From Thalassotalea sp. (GTDB lineage: Bacteria; Pseudomonadota; Gammaproteobacteria; Enterobacterales; Alteromonadaceae), in NCBI GenBank assembly GCA_029237915.1, contig JAQWHD010000037.1:1-64000 (forward strand): DNA of 64,000 nucleotides. The letters are read 5' to 3'. Below the pieces are notes generated by a model. The model saw only the letters and a list, made by a program, of their open reading frames with translations. It had not been told where the DNA came from and searched no databases. Position numbers and translations under genes: made by a program. This document shows, piece after piece, positions 19,907 to 28,791 of the stretch. Each line of letters starts with the position of its first letter. The stretch's first letter is position 1.

Positions 19907-20638
19907 ATGGCAAACGACAAAGACTTAATTTACTCATCACCACAAGCAAAAGTAGAAGACTTCCGCTTTGATGCCCGTGTTGTTGAAGTATTCCCGGATA
20001 TGATCAAACGATCGGTACCAGGATATAACACCATTATCGAAACGATTGGTCAATTAAGTGAGCGCTACGCGCAAGACAATACCAACATTTATGACTTAGG
20101 TTGTTCTTTAGGTGCCGCCAGTTTAGTGATGCGTCAAAAAATAAAAGCCGATAACTGTAAAATTATTGCCATTGATAATTCTCAGGCCATGGCGCAGCGC
20201 TGTGAAATCCACGTGAACGCCTTTAAAGCTGATACTCCTTGTGAAGTAAAACAAGGCGATATCTTAGTTGAAGAAATGCATAATGCGTCGGTTATCGTAT
20301 TAAATTTCACCCTGCAATTTATCGCTCCCAAGCAACGCCAAGAGCTAATGAATAAAGTTGCTAAAGCACTTGTGCCGGGTGGTATTTTTATTCTATCTGA
20401 AAAAATTTATGACCAAGACGATGTATGCAAAGACTTGCTGAACGACTTACACCATAACTTTAAACGAGCGAATGGCTATAGCGACCTTGAAATTTCTCAA
20501 AAACGTACTGCCATTGAAAACGTAATGTTACCAGACAGTCTTGATACTCATTTACAACGATTATCAACCGCAGGTTTTAGCCATGCGACACCTTGGTTCC
20601 AATGCTTTAACTTCTTTTCTCTTATCGCTATCAAATAA
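19907..20638 (+). CDS. cmoA: CmoA, carboxy-SAM synthase
   Basis: A 243-residue SAM-dependent enzyme that makes carboxy-S-adenosylmethionine from SAM and prephenate, used for the wobble modification cmo5U34 in tRNA. The methyltransferase-fold motif is IYDLGCSLGAASLVMR and the second strand is CKIIAIDNSQAMAQRC. The family N-terminal feature FRFDARVVEVFPDMI is present. It is followed 19 bp later by cmoB. Confidence 0.97.
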   Translation: MANDKDLIYSSPQAKVEDFRFDARVVEVFPDMIKRSVPGYNTIIETIGQLSERYAQDNTNIYDLGCSLGAASLVMRQKIKADNCKIIAIDNSQAMAQRCEIHVNAFKADTPCEVKQGDILVEEMHNASVIVLNFTLQFIAPKQRQELMNKVAKALVPGGIFILSEKIYDQDDVCKDLLNDLHHNFKRANGYSDLEISQKRTAIENVMLPDSLDTHLQRLSTAGFSHATPWFQCFNFFSLIAIK

Positions 20639-20657
20639 TATAAAGTGACCTTTTAAA

Positions 20658-21623
20658 ATGAGTTTATTTAACCGTTTTTATCAACAAATTGCCGCCAATC
20701 GCCTATCTCATTGGTTAACTTGCTTACCAAAGCAATTAGCTGATTGGCAAAAAAATGAGTTACATGGAGAGTTTTCTAAGTGGCAAAAAACACTAGATGC
20801 TCTGCCAAATATTGAACCATCTAATGTTGATTTAAAAAATAGTGTTAGTGTTGGCAGTGCCGATAGCATTCCAGCTGGTCAACAAAAGCGTATTGAAAAC
20901 CTATTAAAAAACTTTAAACCATGGCGAAAAGGCCCTTATCATGTGCATGGTACTCACGTTGATACAGAATGGCGAAGCGATTTTAAATGGGACCGCCTGC
21001 GCCCACATATTAGTGATTTGAAAGGTCGTTACGTTTTAGATATTGGCTGTGGTAGTGGTTATCACTTATGGCGCATGCGCGGCGATGGTGCAAAGTTTGT
21101 TGTTGGCGTTGACCCAACTCAGTTGTTCATGATGCAGTTTTTATCAATGCAGCACTTTATCCAAGATGATAGCGTTAATTTATTACCGTTAGGGGTAGAA
21201 CACCTGCCTGAATTAAAAGCATTTGATACCGTATTTGCAATGGGCGTATTATATCACCGTAAATCACCTATTGATTTTCTGCAGCAACTAAAAGCACAAT
21301 TAGCACCTGGCGGGGAGTTAATTTTAGAAACACTGATCATTGAAGGCGATAAGGACACAGTTTTAGTCCCTGGTGAAAGATACGCAAAAATGCGCAATGT
21401 GTGGTTCTTACCAAGTGGCGACGCTTTAGTGCACTGGATGGAGCGTCTTGGCTTTAAAAATGTACGTGTGGTAAATACTGATCAAACCGCTTATGAAGAA
21501 CAACGTAAAACTGATTGGATTGATACCGAGTCATTACAAGACTTCCTTGACCCAAATGATGCAAGTAAAACAATAGAAGGTCACCCTGCACCATTACGCG
21601 CGATTATCGTAGCTAACATATAG
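20658..21623 (+). CDS. cmoB: CmoB, tRNA U34 carboxymethyltransferase
   Basis: A 321-residue enzyme that uses carboxy-SAM from CmoA to convert 5-hydroxyuridine 34 to 5-carboxymethoxyuridine in tRNA. The signature RPHISDLKGRYVLDIGCGSG marks the SAM pocket, with KWRKGPYHVHG-like sequence (FKPWRKGPYHVHGTHVD) upstream and VLYHRKSPIDFL downstream as in the family. The two cmo genes form an operon. Confidence 0.97.
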   Translation: MSLFNRFYQQIAANRLSHWLTCLPKQLADWQKNELHGEFSKWQKTLDALPNIEPSNVDLKNSVSVGSADSIPAGQQKRIENLLKNFKPWRKGPYHVHGTHVDTEWRSDFKWDRLRPHISDLKGRYVLDIGCGSGYHLWRMRGDGAKFVVGVDPTQLFMMQFLSMQHFIQDDSVNLLPLGVEHLPELKAFDTVFAMGVLYHRKSPIDFLQQLKAQLAPGGELILETLIIEGDKDTVLVPGERYAKMRNVWFLPSGDALVHWMERLGFKNVRVVNTDQTAYEEQRKTDWIDTESLQDFLDPNDASKTIEGHPAPLRAIIVANI

Positions 21624-21664
21624 CCTATCTATAACAATTTCCTTGGTATTTCACCAATAATTCA

Positions 21665-21697
21665 GTATGTTAACTACAATGAGTGTATTTAACATAC
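21665..21697. repeat. 9-bp perfect inverted repeat before the dGTPase-family gene
   Basis: GTATGTTAA (21665-21673) and TTAACATAC (21689-21697) are exact reverse complements separated by 15 nt. The repeat ends 15 bp before the chosen ATG at 21713. It has no U tract, so it is not a normal terminator. It could be an operator or a 5' hairpin acting on translation. Confidence 0.6.
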
Positions 21698-21712
21698 AGG
21701 GTTGTGGTTGCA

Positions 21713-23059
21713 ATGAATGAGAATTGGCTTCAGAGAAGATTAAACGGCAGTATTTCAAGGCAGCAAGATCATCGCTCTCCTTTTCAAAGAGACAGAGCTC
21801 GTATATTGCACTCAGCAGCATTTCGTCGCCTGCAGGCCAAAACGCAAGTTATGGGCGTTGGCCAATCAGACTTCTATCGTACTCGTTTGACCCATTCTTT
21901 AGAAGCTTCACAAATTGGTTCTGGCATAACCGCACAGCTACGATCTAAATACCCACAGCAAAGCCAAAAACTATTACCGGCAGATGATTCTTTAATTGAA
22001 GCGATTTGTTTAGCCCACGATATTGGCCACCCACCATTTGGCCACGGCGGAGAAGTAGCGCTCAATTACATGATGCATAGCTTTGGCGGCTTTGAAGGTA
22101 ATGGGCAAACCTTTCGTATTGTTACCAATTTAGAGCCATATACTGAACATTTTGGCATGAATTTAAGCCGTAGAACATTATTAGGTTTACTTAAATACCC
22201 ACAATTAATAGATAAATTAGCCAAGCATGAGATCCCAACATCGCCTGTTAATTTTCGCCAATTAAAAGCCAGTGACTGGCATCCTCCAAAAGGCTTGTAT
22301 GCTGATGATATGGACTGTTTAAACTGGGTATTAGAGCCATTATCAACAGACGACAAACAACAATTCCAGCAGTATACACAACAAGTAAACAAGCACCAGA
22401 AGACACTATTTAAATCGTTTGACTGTTCAATTATGGAGCTCGCTGACGATATAGCTTACGGTATTCATGATATGGAAGACGCCATAGTTACCGGCATTGT
22501 CAGTAAAGATAGTTTCATTACCCATGTAATAGAGCCCCTTAAACAGTTAAATGACTCATGGCTGGATAATGCAATCAACACGTTAGCTGAAAAGTTATTT
22601 TCAAAACAACATCACCTACAAAAAGAAGCGATTGGCTCTTTAGTTAACTATTTAATAACCGCCATTGAATTAGTCGATTTAAATAAAACCCAGCAGACAA
22701 ATTTTGACGAGCCATTATTACGTTTTAATGCGGCTCTGCCAGAAACCGTAGCCCAAGCATTAGCAATATTTAAAGCTTATGTTTACCAATTTGTGATCAA
22801 GCAAACCGATATACAGCGCATGGAATACAAAGGCCAACAAGTAGTAATGGAGTTATTTGAAGCCTTTGCTAGCGACCCTCAGCGTTTACTGCCTACAGCA
22901 ACTTGCAAGCGCTGGCTTGATGCCTGTGAAAATAGCCAAAATCCACAAAGAGTTATCGCTGATTACTTATCTGGCATGACAGATGAATACGCAACAAAAG
23001 TATATAACAGCTTATTTTTAGCCAACGCAAATCACACTGTTGATGAACACGGATTTTAA
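21713..23059 (+). CDS. Deoxyguanosinetriphosphate triphosphohydrolase-like HD protein
   Basis: A protein of about 448 residues of the dGTPase/HD superfamily, which cuts dNTPs to nucleoside and triphosphate. The HD metal site is split as usual: RTRLTHSLEASQIG supplies His, and CLAHDIGHPPFGHGGE supplies the HD pair. SIMELADDIAYGIHDMEDA holds the later Asp. I start at the ATG at 21713 (MNENWLQRRLNG), because the family begins there; an in-frame GTG exists 30 bp upstream. Substrate preference is not certain, and some members act in phage defence by dNTP depletion. Confidence 0.88.
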   Translation: MNENWLQRRLNGSISRQQDHRSPFQRDRARILHSAAFRRLQAKTQVMGVGQSDFYRTRLTHSLEASQIGSGITAQLRSKYPQQSQKLLPADDSLIEAICLAHDIGHPPFGHGGEVALNYMMHSFGGFEGNGQTFRIVTNLEPYTEHFGMNLSRRTLLGLLKYPQLIDKLAKHEIPTSPVNFRQLKASDWHPPKGLYADDMDCLNWVLEPLSTDDKQQFQQYTQQVNKHQKTLFKSFDCSIMELADDIAYGIHDMEDAIVTGIVSKDSFITHVIEPLKQLNDSWLDNAINTLAEKLFSKQHHLQKEAIGSLVNYLITAIELVDLNKTQQTNFDEPLLRFNAALPETVAQALAIFKAYVYQFVIKQTDIQRMEYKGQQVVMELFEAFASDPQRLLPTATCKRWLDACENSQNPQRVIADYLSGMTDEYATKVYNSLFLANANHTVDEHGF

Positions 23060-23060
23060 G

Positions 23061-23091
23061 CCTTATAACCCTTATAAACCCTTATAAACCC
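23061..23091. repeat. Three copies of a 10-bp direct repeat
   Basis: The unit CCTTATAAAC (first copy one base different) occurs three times in a row just after the stop codon of the dGTPase-family gene, between convergent genes. It is too short and U-poor to be a terminator. It is probably simple slippage. Confidence 0.75.
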
Positions 23092-23116
23092 TGAGAAATT
23101 AGAGAAGTTAGAGAGC

Positions 23117-24196
23117 TTAGATTAAGTTGATTTTATCTGCGGGGTTATCACTGTTAACGAGTTCAAAAAATTCTTGTGCTAAGCGCTCACTTTCACTGAC
23201 AACCTTTTGCCAATAGGTTATGCGCTCTTTTTCAGTTAACTCGGTAAAGTCTTTTCTATCTGGAATTTTACCAAAGGGTAACTTAGCAACAAACTCTTGG
23301 CTTGGTGCAAGCACTAATACATTGTCGAAATTTTGTTTATTAGCAAAACGATGTTTAATGTATTTATCGAACCAGCCTGGTTTAAACTCATTATAAAAAT
23401 GCGGATATAGCACAAGCCCCTTTTTATCCTGATTATTTGCATTAGTTAAGAATGCTTGATCAAAATGATAATCAATTATGCCACCATCGCGAAACATACC
23501 ATTACCCGCATCGGGGATATTTTTAACGCCATTAATCACTAATGGAATGGCACCGGTTGCTTGTAGGGCCAACTGATAATTGTCTACAGTGATTGGCGTT
23601 ACCTTTGAATTAATACCATCATCATAATCAAATGGAACATTATTCGGATCACTGGTAAATATTGCCCGTTGATAATATTTACCTAAGTGCTTGCGATTAA
23701 TTCGATTCGCTACTGCAGAAGTGAGCAAGCCAGGTAACTGCAATGCTTTATGCTCAAATTTAGTTAAACCAAGCGATTTGGCCACTATGATTGTCGATTG
23801 TACAATAGGATTGCTTAATATCTCATTAACGCCGTTTTCACCGAGTATGTGGCTAAGTAACTGCTCACTTTGCCCTGTTATTTGCGCAATAGTCGCCTTT
23901 TCAGGATAAGACATGTGCGAGTAACCATGAATTAAACGGTTGATGGCTTCTAAAGGTTGCTGCTGAGCATAACAAGAAAAACGCCATGCGCCAGCAGAAG
24001 AGCCAAGAGTGTATAAAGGAGCCGTTCTGCCTTTAAAATAATCACCACAAAAGAATCGGTCTAAACCTGCAAGTACAAACCATTTAGGCCCGCCACTAGC
24101 GCCAACCATCATGTTGATTTGCTCTTGGCCTAAGCCATGCTCTTTAATGTGCGCTAATGCAGACTTGCCTGCATATACAGCTAACCCTTTAGTCAA
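23117..24196 (-). CDS. Patatin-like phospholipase-family protein
   Basis: A 359-residue protein. The oxyanion-hole motif is GASGGPKW (about 32-39), the nucleophile elbow is GSSAGAWR (about 66-73) and the Asp of the catalytic dyad is in RDGGIIDYH (about 237-245). These are the hallmarks of patatin-type serine acyl hydrolases. No signal peptide is visible, so it is probably cytoplasmic or peripheral. Substrate is unknown. It precedes a VOC protein and a protein kinase on the same strand, but gaps and content do not show a shared pathway. Confidence 0.85.
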   Translation of the reverse strand: MTKGLAVYAGKSALAHIKEHGLGQEQINMMVGASGGPKWFVLAGLDRFFCGDYFKGRTAPLYTLGSSAGAWRFSCYAQQQPLEAINRLIHGYSHMSYPEKATIAQITGQSEQLLSHILGENGVNEILSNPIVQSTIIVAKSLGLTKFEHKALQLPGLLTSAVANRINRKHLGKYYQRAIFTSDPNNVPFDYDDGINSKVTPITVDNYQLALQATGAIPLVINGVKNIPDAGNGMFRDGGIIDYHFDQAFLTNANNQDKKGLVLYPHFYNEFKPGWFDKYIKHRFANKQNFDNVLVLAPSQEFVAKLPFGKIPDRKDFTELTEKERITYWQKVVSESERLAQEFFELVNSDNPADKINLI

Positions 24197-24250
24197 TTCA
24201 TTGTCCTTAACTTGTTAAATTGATATTTCAAGTTGATCTGACCCCCTTGA

Positions 24251-24631
24251 TCAGGGAGCTTTATAATATAAGGCGCACACCGCGCCAGCTGGATCTTTAA
24301 TAATGACGTATTTATCATCACCGCCCATTGATTTTATTTCAGTAACAAGCTTTCCGCCCTTTGCTAATACGGCGCTGACTGATTGTTCGATATCTGCAAC
24401 TAAAAAATATGGCATCCATGCTGGTGGTAAATCGGCATTAACCCCTTTGGCGTGACAAACACCGCCGATAGCTTCCCCAGTAGTTGCGCTCATCATGGTA
24501 AAGTCTTCATAATCGCCCATGCTACAACCTTCAGCTTGCCATCCGATCACATCAGCATAAAAATCTTTTACTTGCTCAGCATTACTTACGGTTAAATCAA
24601 GCCATGCCATATCACCAATCGAGTCTGCCAT
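24251..24631 (-). CDS. VOC-superfamily (glyoxalase-like) protein
   Basis: A 126-residue protein with two beta-alpha-beta-beta-beta modules. The opening MAWLDLTVSNAEQVKDFYADVIGW and the closing KDPAGAVCALYY are typical of the VOC superfamily of small metalloenzymes and resistance proteins. Its exact reaction cannot be assigned; the usual metal-ligand positions are only partly kept. It lies 12 bp downstream of the kinase gene and could be co-transcribed with it. Confidence 0.8.
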   Translation of the reverse strand: MADSIGDMAWLDLTVSNAEQVKDFYADVIGWQAEGCSMGDYEDFTMMSATTGEAIGGVCHAKGVNADLPPAWMPYFLVADIEQSVSAVLAKGGKLVTEIKSMGGDDKYVIIKDPAGAVCALYYKAP

Positions 24632-24643
24632 TTGTATTCCTCT

Positions 24644-26470
24644 CTAATTAATTAATTTCGGATTTTTCGGATAAAAGTGCTCAGGTAATTCATTAACATG
24701 TTCAAAGAATCGAGTGTCTTTATAAGGTAATTTCATAAATCCAGAGATACCTATGCCTTTAATCGTAGGCAATAGCTCTAATATTTCTTTTAAACATTGC
24801 TCAAACTCATCTTTCATTTGATGATTTAATAACATTAAATGACTATGGATCTTTAAATGGGTTTCGAGTACTTCAAAAATAATGCACCCGGTATGATGAA
24901 TAGGATTCATACGTTTCAATACAGCCATCATTTCATCAGGCAAGCGCAAGTATTCATCCGGGTCTTTACCATCCTCAAAATAAGAATGTAATTGCGTGGC
25001 ATTATCTAGATCACTGAGCTTGCTTAATTCAAAAGGAATGTGCTGTTCTTTCGCGGCAATAAAAGCTTGTGCACTGTTTTGACGTTCCACATGCAAGGTT
25101 TTTCGGGCATTAAATAAGCAAGATTTAAAAATGCCGATTCTAAAAATACCACGAGCTAAGGTGATCATATTTTGTATCGCTGATTTAAACGCGTACTCAA
25201 GACTCGGGTCAAATAAAGTTAAATTTGAGTCTACATATACGCCATCTTTCTCCCAGCGAATGGCCAAACCACCAACCACAGGGTACTTAGCTAAACGACT
25301 CACCGCGGCAACAAAGGCTTTTTCTGTTGCTCCCATACCAACTAAAAAGTTTTTGTAGTACTTTTCAAGCTGTACATCATCAATATCGACTAAGCTCTCT
25401 TCAAGGGAACTCTCTCTTAAGAATGACTTTCTTGAGCCATACACTACGGTATCCATTTCATCTGTGGTTGATTTCAACCATATAGGGATGGCATTAGCAA
25501 GTTTAGGCTTTGTTGGGGTTGATGCCATCACTGTGTTTTTCAATAAATTAAGGTTATTGAAAAGATAATCGCCAGCTTTAATCCTTAGCTTTTCATCATC
25601 ACCTAACATGCCATCAAGTGCTTTCGCTAACATTTGCGGTAAGCCTAACGAAGATGCAGTTATAACCTTGTAACCATAGCGACTTGATTGTCCTGATGCT
25701 AGTGCGTATATAGTGGCAGCCATGCCTTGCTCATCAAATCTAGGTGTCGATAAACCACCATTTAATTGCTCTTCGCCAATAAAGTAAATATCACCCATGC
25801 GAGAGTTAGTTTGCTGTAAATCACCACTCATTAAGTCCATAACATTAGTCGATGTGCTATGGCCATCTTTGTCACATTGTGCCCAAACGGATGATCCCCA
25901 ATCAATTAATTGTAGACTGTCATCTTCAAGGTTAAATACGATATTTGACGGTTTAATATCGCCATGGACTATGGGTTTAGCTCGAGTATTATTTTTTGGA
26001 TCGCGAATAAACTTTAATAATTCCACTAGCTGTATAGTGATATGGACAATTTGCTCTACAGCGAGTGGTCCTTGTTGGTGCGATATAACGTCTAAATCAA
26101 GCCCGGGAGAACGTGCCATATGAACTATTGATTGACGTTTAATTTTCATATATTCGATAAGCTTTGGAATATTAGGATGGTTAATCATTGCTTGCATTTC
26201 TGCTTCGTCGGCTAATCTGTCTTGCACATGCTGAGGTAAGGTTACCCTAGAAAACTTAAATACGTGTTGTTGCCCTAACGAATTGACTCCGCAGAAAACA
26301 AAGCCATAAGCCCCCTTCCCTAACAACTCTATATGCTGGTAACCAAGTTGCGCTAATTGCGCATGACATAACTCTAGCCATTGCTTTAACTTAGTCGCGT
26401 CTTTATGGCTCAGTAGATAAATAGATTGTTCTTCAGCAATATAGAAATGCTGTAATTTTTTTTCTGACAA
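24644..26470 (-). CDS. Hanks-type Ser/Thr protein kinase with unassigned C-terminal half
   Basis: A 608-residue soluble kinase. The kinase domain (about 35-300) has the glycine-rich loop LGKGAYGFVFCG, a candidate ATP-binding Lys in HVFKFSRV, the catalytic loop HGDIKPSNIVF (HGD in place of HRD, common in bacteria) and DWG in place of DFG. The remaining 300 residues show no transmembrane segment and no domain I recognise. No phosphatase gene is adjacent. It is divergent from the lytic transglycosylase gene, and the shared intergenic region carries three GTTAAC sites. Confidence 0.88.
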   Translation of the reverse strand: MSEKKLQHFYIAEEQSIYLLSHKDATKLKQWLELCHAQLAQLGYQHIELLGKGAYGFVFCGVNSLGQQHVFKFSRVTLPQHVQDRLADEAEMQAMINHPNIPKLIEYMKIKRQSIVHMARSPGLDLDVISHQQGPLAVEQIVHITIQLVELLKFIRDPKNNTRAKPIVHGDIKPSNIVFNLEDDSLQLIDWGSSVWAQCDKDGHSTSTNVMDLMSGDLQQTNSRMGDIYFIGEEQLNGGLSTPRFDEQGMAATIYALASGQSSRYGYKVITASSLGLPQMLAKALDGMLGDDEKLRIKAGDYLFNNLNLLKNTVMASTPTKPKLANAIPIWLKSTTDEMDTVVYGSRKSFLRESSLEESLVDIDDVQLEKYYKNFLVGMGATEKAFVAAVSRLAKYPVVGGLAIRWEKDGVYVDSNLTLFDPSLEYAFKSAIQNMITLARGIFRIGIFKSCLFNARKTLHVERQNSAQAFIAAKEQHIPFELSKLSDLDNATQLHSYFEDGKDPDEYLRLPDEMMAVLKRMNPIHHTGCIIFEVLETHLKIHSHLMLLNHQMKDEFEQCLKEILELLPTIKGIGISGFMKLPYKDTRFFEHVNELPEHFYPKNPKLIN

Positions 26471-26584
26471 AACGAATGCTCGTTCATAAATATTGTTATT
26501 AATAAGATTATACCCATTTTCATTCTAAATGCGGTATTTGCGAGTAAATTAATTGCTATCTATTTAACATAACCCATACTGACA

Positions 26585-26621
26585 GTTAACCAAGTGTTAA
26601 CGGGTGCGCTTAATTGTTAAC
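26585..26621. promoter_or_regulatory. Cluster of three GTTAAC palindromes
   Basis: GTTAAC occurs at 26585-26590, 26596-26601 and 26616-26621. The spacing is 11 and 20 bp, close to one and two helical turns. The sites lie in the 227-bp region between the divergent kinase and lytic transglycosylase genes. This layout suggests a binding site for an unknown regulator. Confidence 0.4.
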
Positions 26622-26697
26622 GCTTACTAAATTTTATTTCGCTTATTTTTTTATATGTTAAACTTTAAAGAATAACATCTAATTATGGACTATACAT

Positions 26698-28758
26698 TTG
26701 CGCCCATTTATCTTTTCTCTTTTAATTCTTGTATTTAGCGGAAATATATTACTTCCTGTAAGTAATGCTCAGGTATTGGATTTTGACGAGATAAAACAAG
26801 CTCAAGTATTACGAGTTCTCACCTGGAATGGCAATGACGGTTACTTGCCAAGAGCCGGTTCACCACCAAATTTAGATAAAGAATATATCGCTCGCTTTGC
26901 CCAGCAAAATCAACTTCAAATTGAAATGGTTTATGTTGATAGCTTTGAAGATTTGATCCCTGCGCTAATTGCAGGTAAAGGCGATGTTATTGCATCTAAC
27001 ATCACGATTAATAGAATACGTCAGAGACAAGTTGATTTCACTTTACCACTAGTTGAAACCACTGAATATATGGTGATGGGTAAAAATTCCAAGCCTTTAA
27101 ACTCATCTAAAGACCTAGCTAATCGCAGCATAGCGGTACAATCGGGTACTAGTTTTGCATTAACGGCGATAGGTTTGGCAAAAGTTTATCCAAGTTTGAA
27201 AATAACCCAAATTCCACCGAATATGGGTCATGATGAAATATTCGATAAAATTGCTAGTGGCGAATATGACATCACCATAAATGACGATAATATTATTGCA
27301 TCCACATTAGCGTATCGCAGTGATCTTAAACAAAGTTTACAAGCCAACAGCGCCAAAGAAATAGGTTGGGCTGTTCATAAACGGAATAAGTTACTTAAAA
27401 CGGCTTTGAATAATTTTTTATTACTAGAAAAAATAACTATTAATAAAACCGTTAAAGTTAAAACTAATTGGGACTTAATTAAAGAACGTAAAAACATTCG
27501 CTTTGTAATGCGTAATAACATCGCTTCATACTACCTATGGAAAGGCGAACTGATGGGCTTTCATTACGAACTTGCGCGTAATTTTGCTAGAGTAAACAAA
27601 CTCAGTTTCGAAATTATTGTAGCTCCCGATAATCAAGCAATGTTTGAATATGTTCGTGACGGTAAAGCAGATATTGCGTTAGGTTTTTTTACTCCGACTC
27701 AGGAAAGAATTAAAGAAGGGCTAACATTTTCTAGGCCATATCATTACGCCACAGAGCAATTAGTCATAGGTAACACAGACCTCAACATAAAATCAGTTGA
27801 GGACCTTAAATACAGAAATATCAGTGTTCGTAAATCAAGTTCATATTGGCAGACGATTAAAGACTTACAAACCCTAATCCCTGAGATAGTTCTAACCCCA
27901 GCTCCAGAAGAATATGATACTGAACGAATTATTGCCGGTGTTGCTTCCGGAGAATTTGATTTAACTATCGCTGACAATCACTTAATTGATATGGAATTAA
28001 GCTTACGTGATGATATTGTTGCAAGTATCAATATGGGTAAAGAAAAAGCACAGAGTTGGGTAGTTAAAACCGGTAATACCGCATTACTTTCTAATGTAGA
28101 CGCTTATATTAAGCGAACTTATCGTGGCTTATTTTATAATATGCTGCACAACAAGTATTTTGAAAATGAAAAACTAACCACTAGTCACCATAAAGATTTT
28201 AATTTACAAAAATCTGGAGGCGCTCTTTCACCTTACGATGACGTGGTAGAAAAATACGCAAAAAAATACGGTTTTGATAAACATTTATTAATAGCTCAAA
28301 TGCATCAAGAGAGTAACTTTAACCCTAAAGCTCGTTCTTATGCTGGCGCACAAGGGTTATTCCAAGTAATGCCAAGAACAGCTAAAGAGCTCAAGATTTC
28401 CAATATGTATATCCCTGAAAATGGCATACATGCAGGGGTTAAATACTTACGTTGGGTGACTGAACGAGTAGAAGCATGGAACGTACAAGAAGACCAAGTA
28501 GTGTGGTTTGCTCTAGCGTCATATAATGCTGGCTTTGGCCATGTTAATGATGCAAGAAGACTTGCCAGACAAAAAGGTTGGAGAGATGATGTCTGGTTCG
28601 ATAATGTCGAACGAGCGATATTGTTACTGTCACAAAGAAAGTACTCATCTAAAGCTCGTTATGGCTATGTACGAGGAAAAGAGCCGGTAAATTATGTGCG
28701 TAATATACGCCATAAATATCAAATTTATGCTCATGCGGTAAGCCTAAACAGTTTTTAA
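26698..28758 (+). CDS. MltF-like lytic transglycosylase with two solute-binding domains
   Basis: A 686-residue exported protein. A signal peptide (1-24) is followed by two SBP_bac_3-type domains (about 28-250 and 262-490) and a C-terminal SLT domain (about 510-670). The SLT catalytic Glu is in AQMHQESNFNPKARS; AQGLFQVMP and ASYNAGFGHV are also present. The family cuts peptidoglycan to anhydromuropeptides. E. coli MltF has one binding domain and about 518 residues, so this is an extended form. The frame opens with TTG at 26698 just before the signal peptide; no in-frame ATG is close, so the start is not certain. Confidence 0.88.
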   Translation: MRPFIFSLLILVFSGNILLPVSNAQVLDFDEIKQAQVLRVLTWNGNDGYLPRAGSPPNLDKEYIARFAQQNQLQIEMVYVDSFEDLIPALIAGKGDVIASNITINRIRQRQVDFTLPLVETTEYMVMGKNSKPLNSSKDLANRSIAVQSGTSFALTAIGLAKVYPSLKITQIPPNMGHDEIFDKIASGEYDITINDDNIIASTLAYRSDLKQSLQANSAKEIGWAVHKRNKLLKTALNNFLLLEKITINKTVKVKTNWDLIKERKNIRFVMRNNIASYYLWKGELMGFHYELARNFARVNKLSFEIIVAPDNQAMFEYVRDGKADIALGFFTPTQERIKEGLTFSRPYHYATEQLVIGNTDLNIKSVEDLKYRNISVRKSSSYWQTIKDLQTLIPEIVLTPAPEEYDTERIIAGVASGEFDLTIADNHLIDMELSLRDDIVASINMGKEKAQSWVVKTGNTALLSNVDAYIKRTYRGLFYNMLHNKYFENEKLTTSHHKDFNLQKSGGALSPYDDVVEKYAKKYGFDKHLLIAQMHQESNFNPKARSYAGAQGLFQVMPRTAKELKISNMYIPENGIHAGVKYLRWVTERVEAWNVQEDQVVWFALASYNAGFGHVNDARRLARQKGWRDDVWFDNVERAILLLSQRKYSSKARYGYVRGKEPVNYVRNIRHKYQIYAHAVSLNSF

Positions 28759-28791
28759 CGTATCGATATTAAACGCTCTATACGTTAAAAA
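28752..28791. repeat. 12-bp perfect inverted repeat across two convergent stop codons
   Basis: TTTTTAACGTAT (28752-28763) and ATACGTTAAAAA (28780-28791) are exact reverse complements with a 16-nt spacer. The arms cover the stop of the lytic transglycosylase gene and the stop of the outer-membrane protein gene. The T-rich end is on the outer left and the A-rich end on the outer right, the wrong way round for an intrinsic terminator, so it may instead protect both 3' ends. Confidence 0.75.

Noticed and set aside
21683-21712. GTG start of the dGTPase-family protein
   Set aside because: The extra ten residues lie within the inverted repeat and are not family-like; the ATG at 21713 fits better.
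26685-26687. ATG near the start of the lytic transglycosylase gene
   Set aside because: It is out of frame with the signal peptide and domains.
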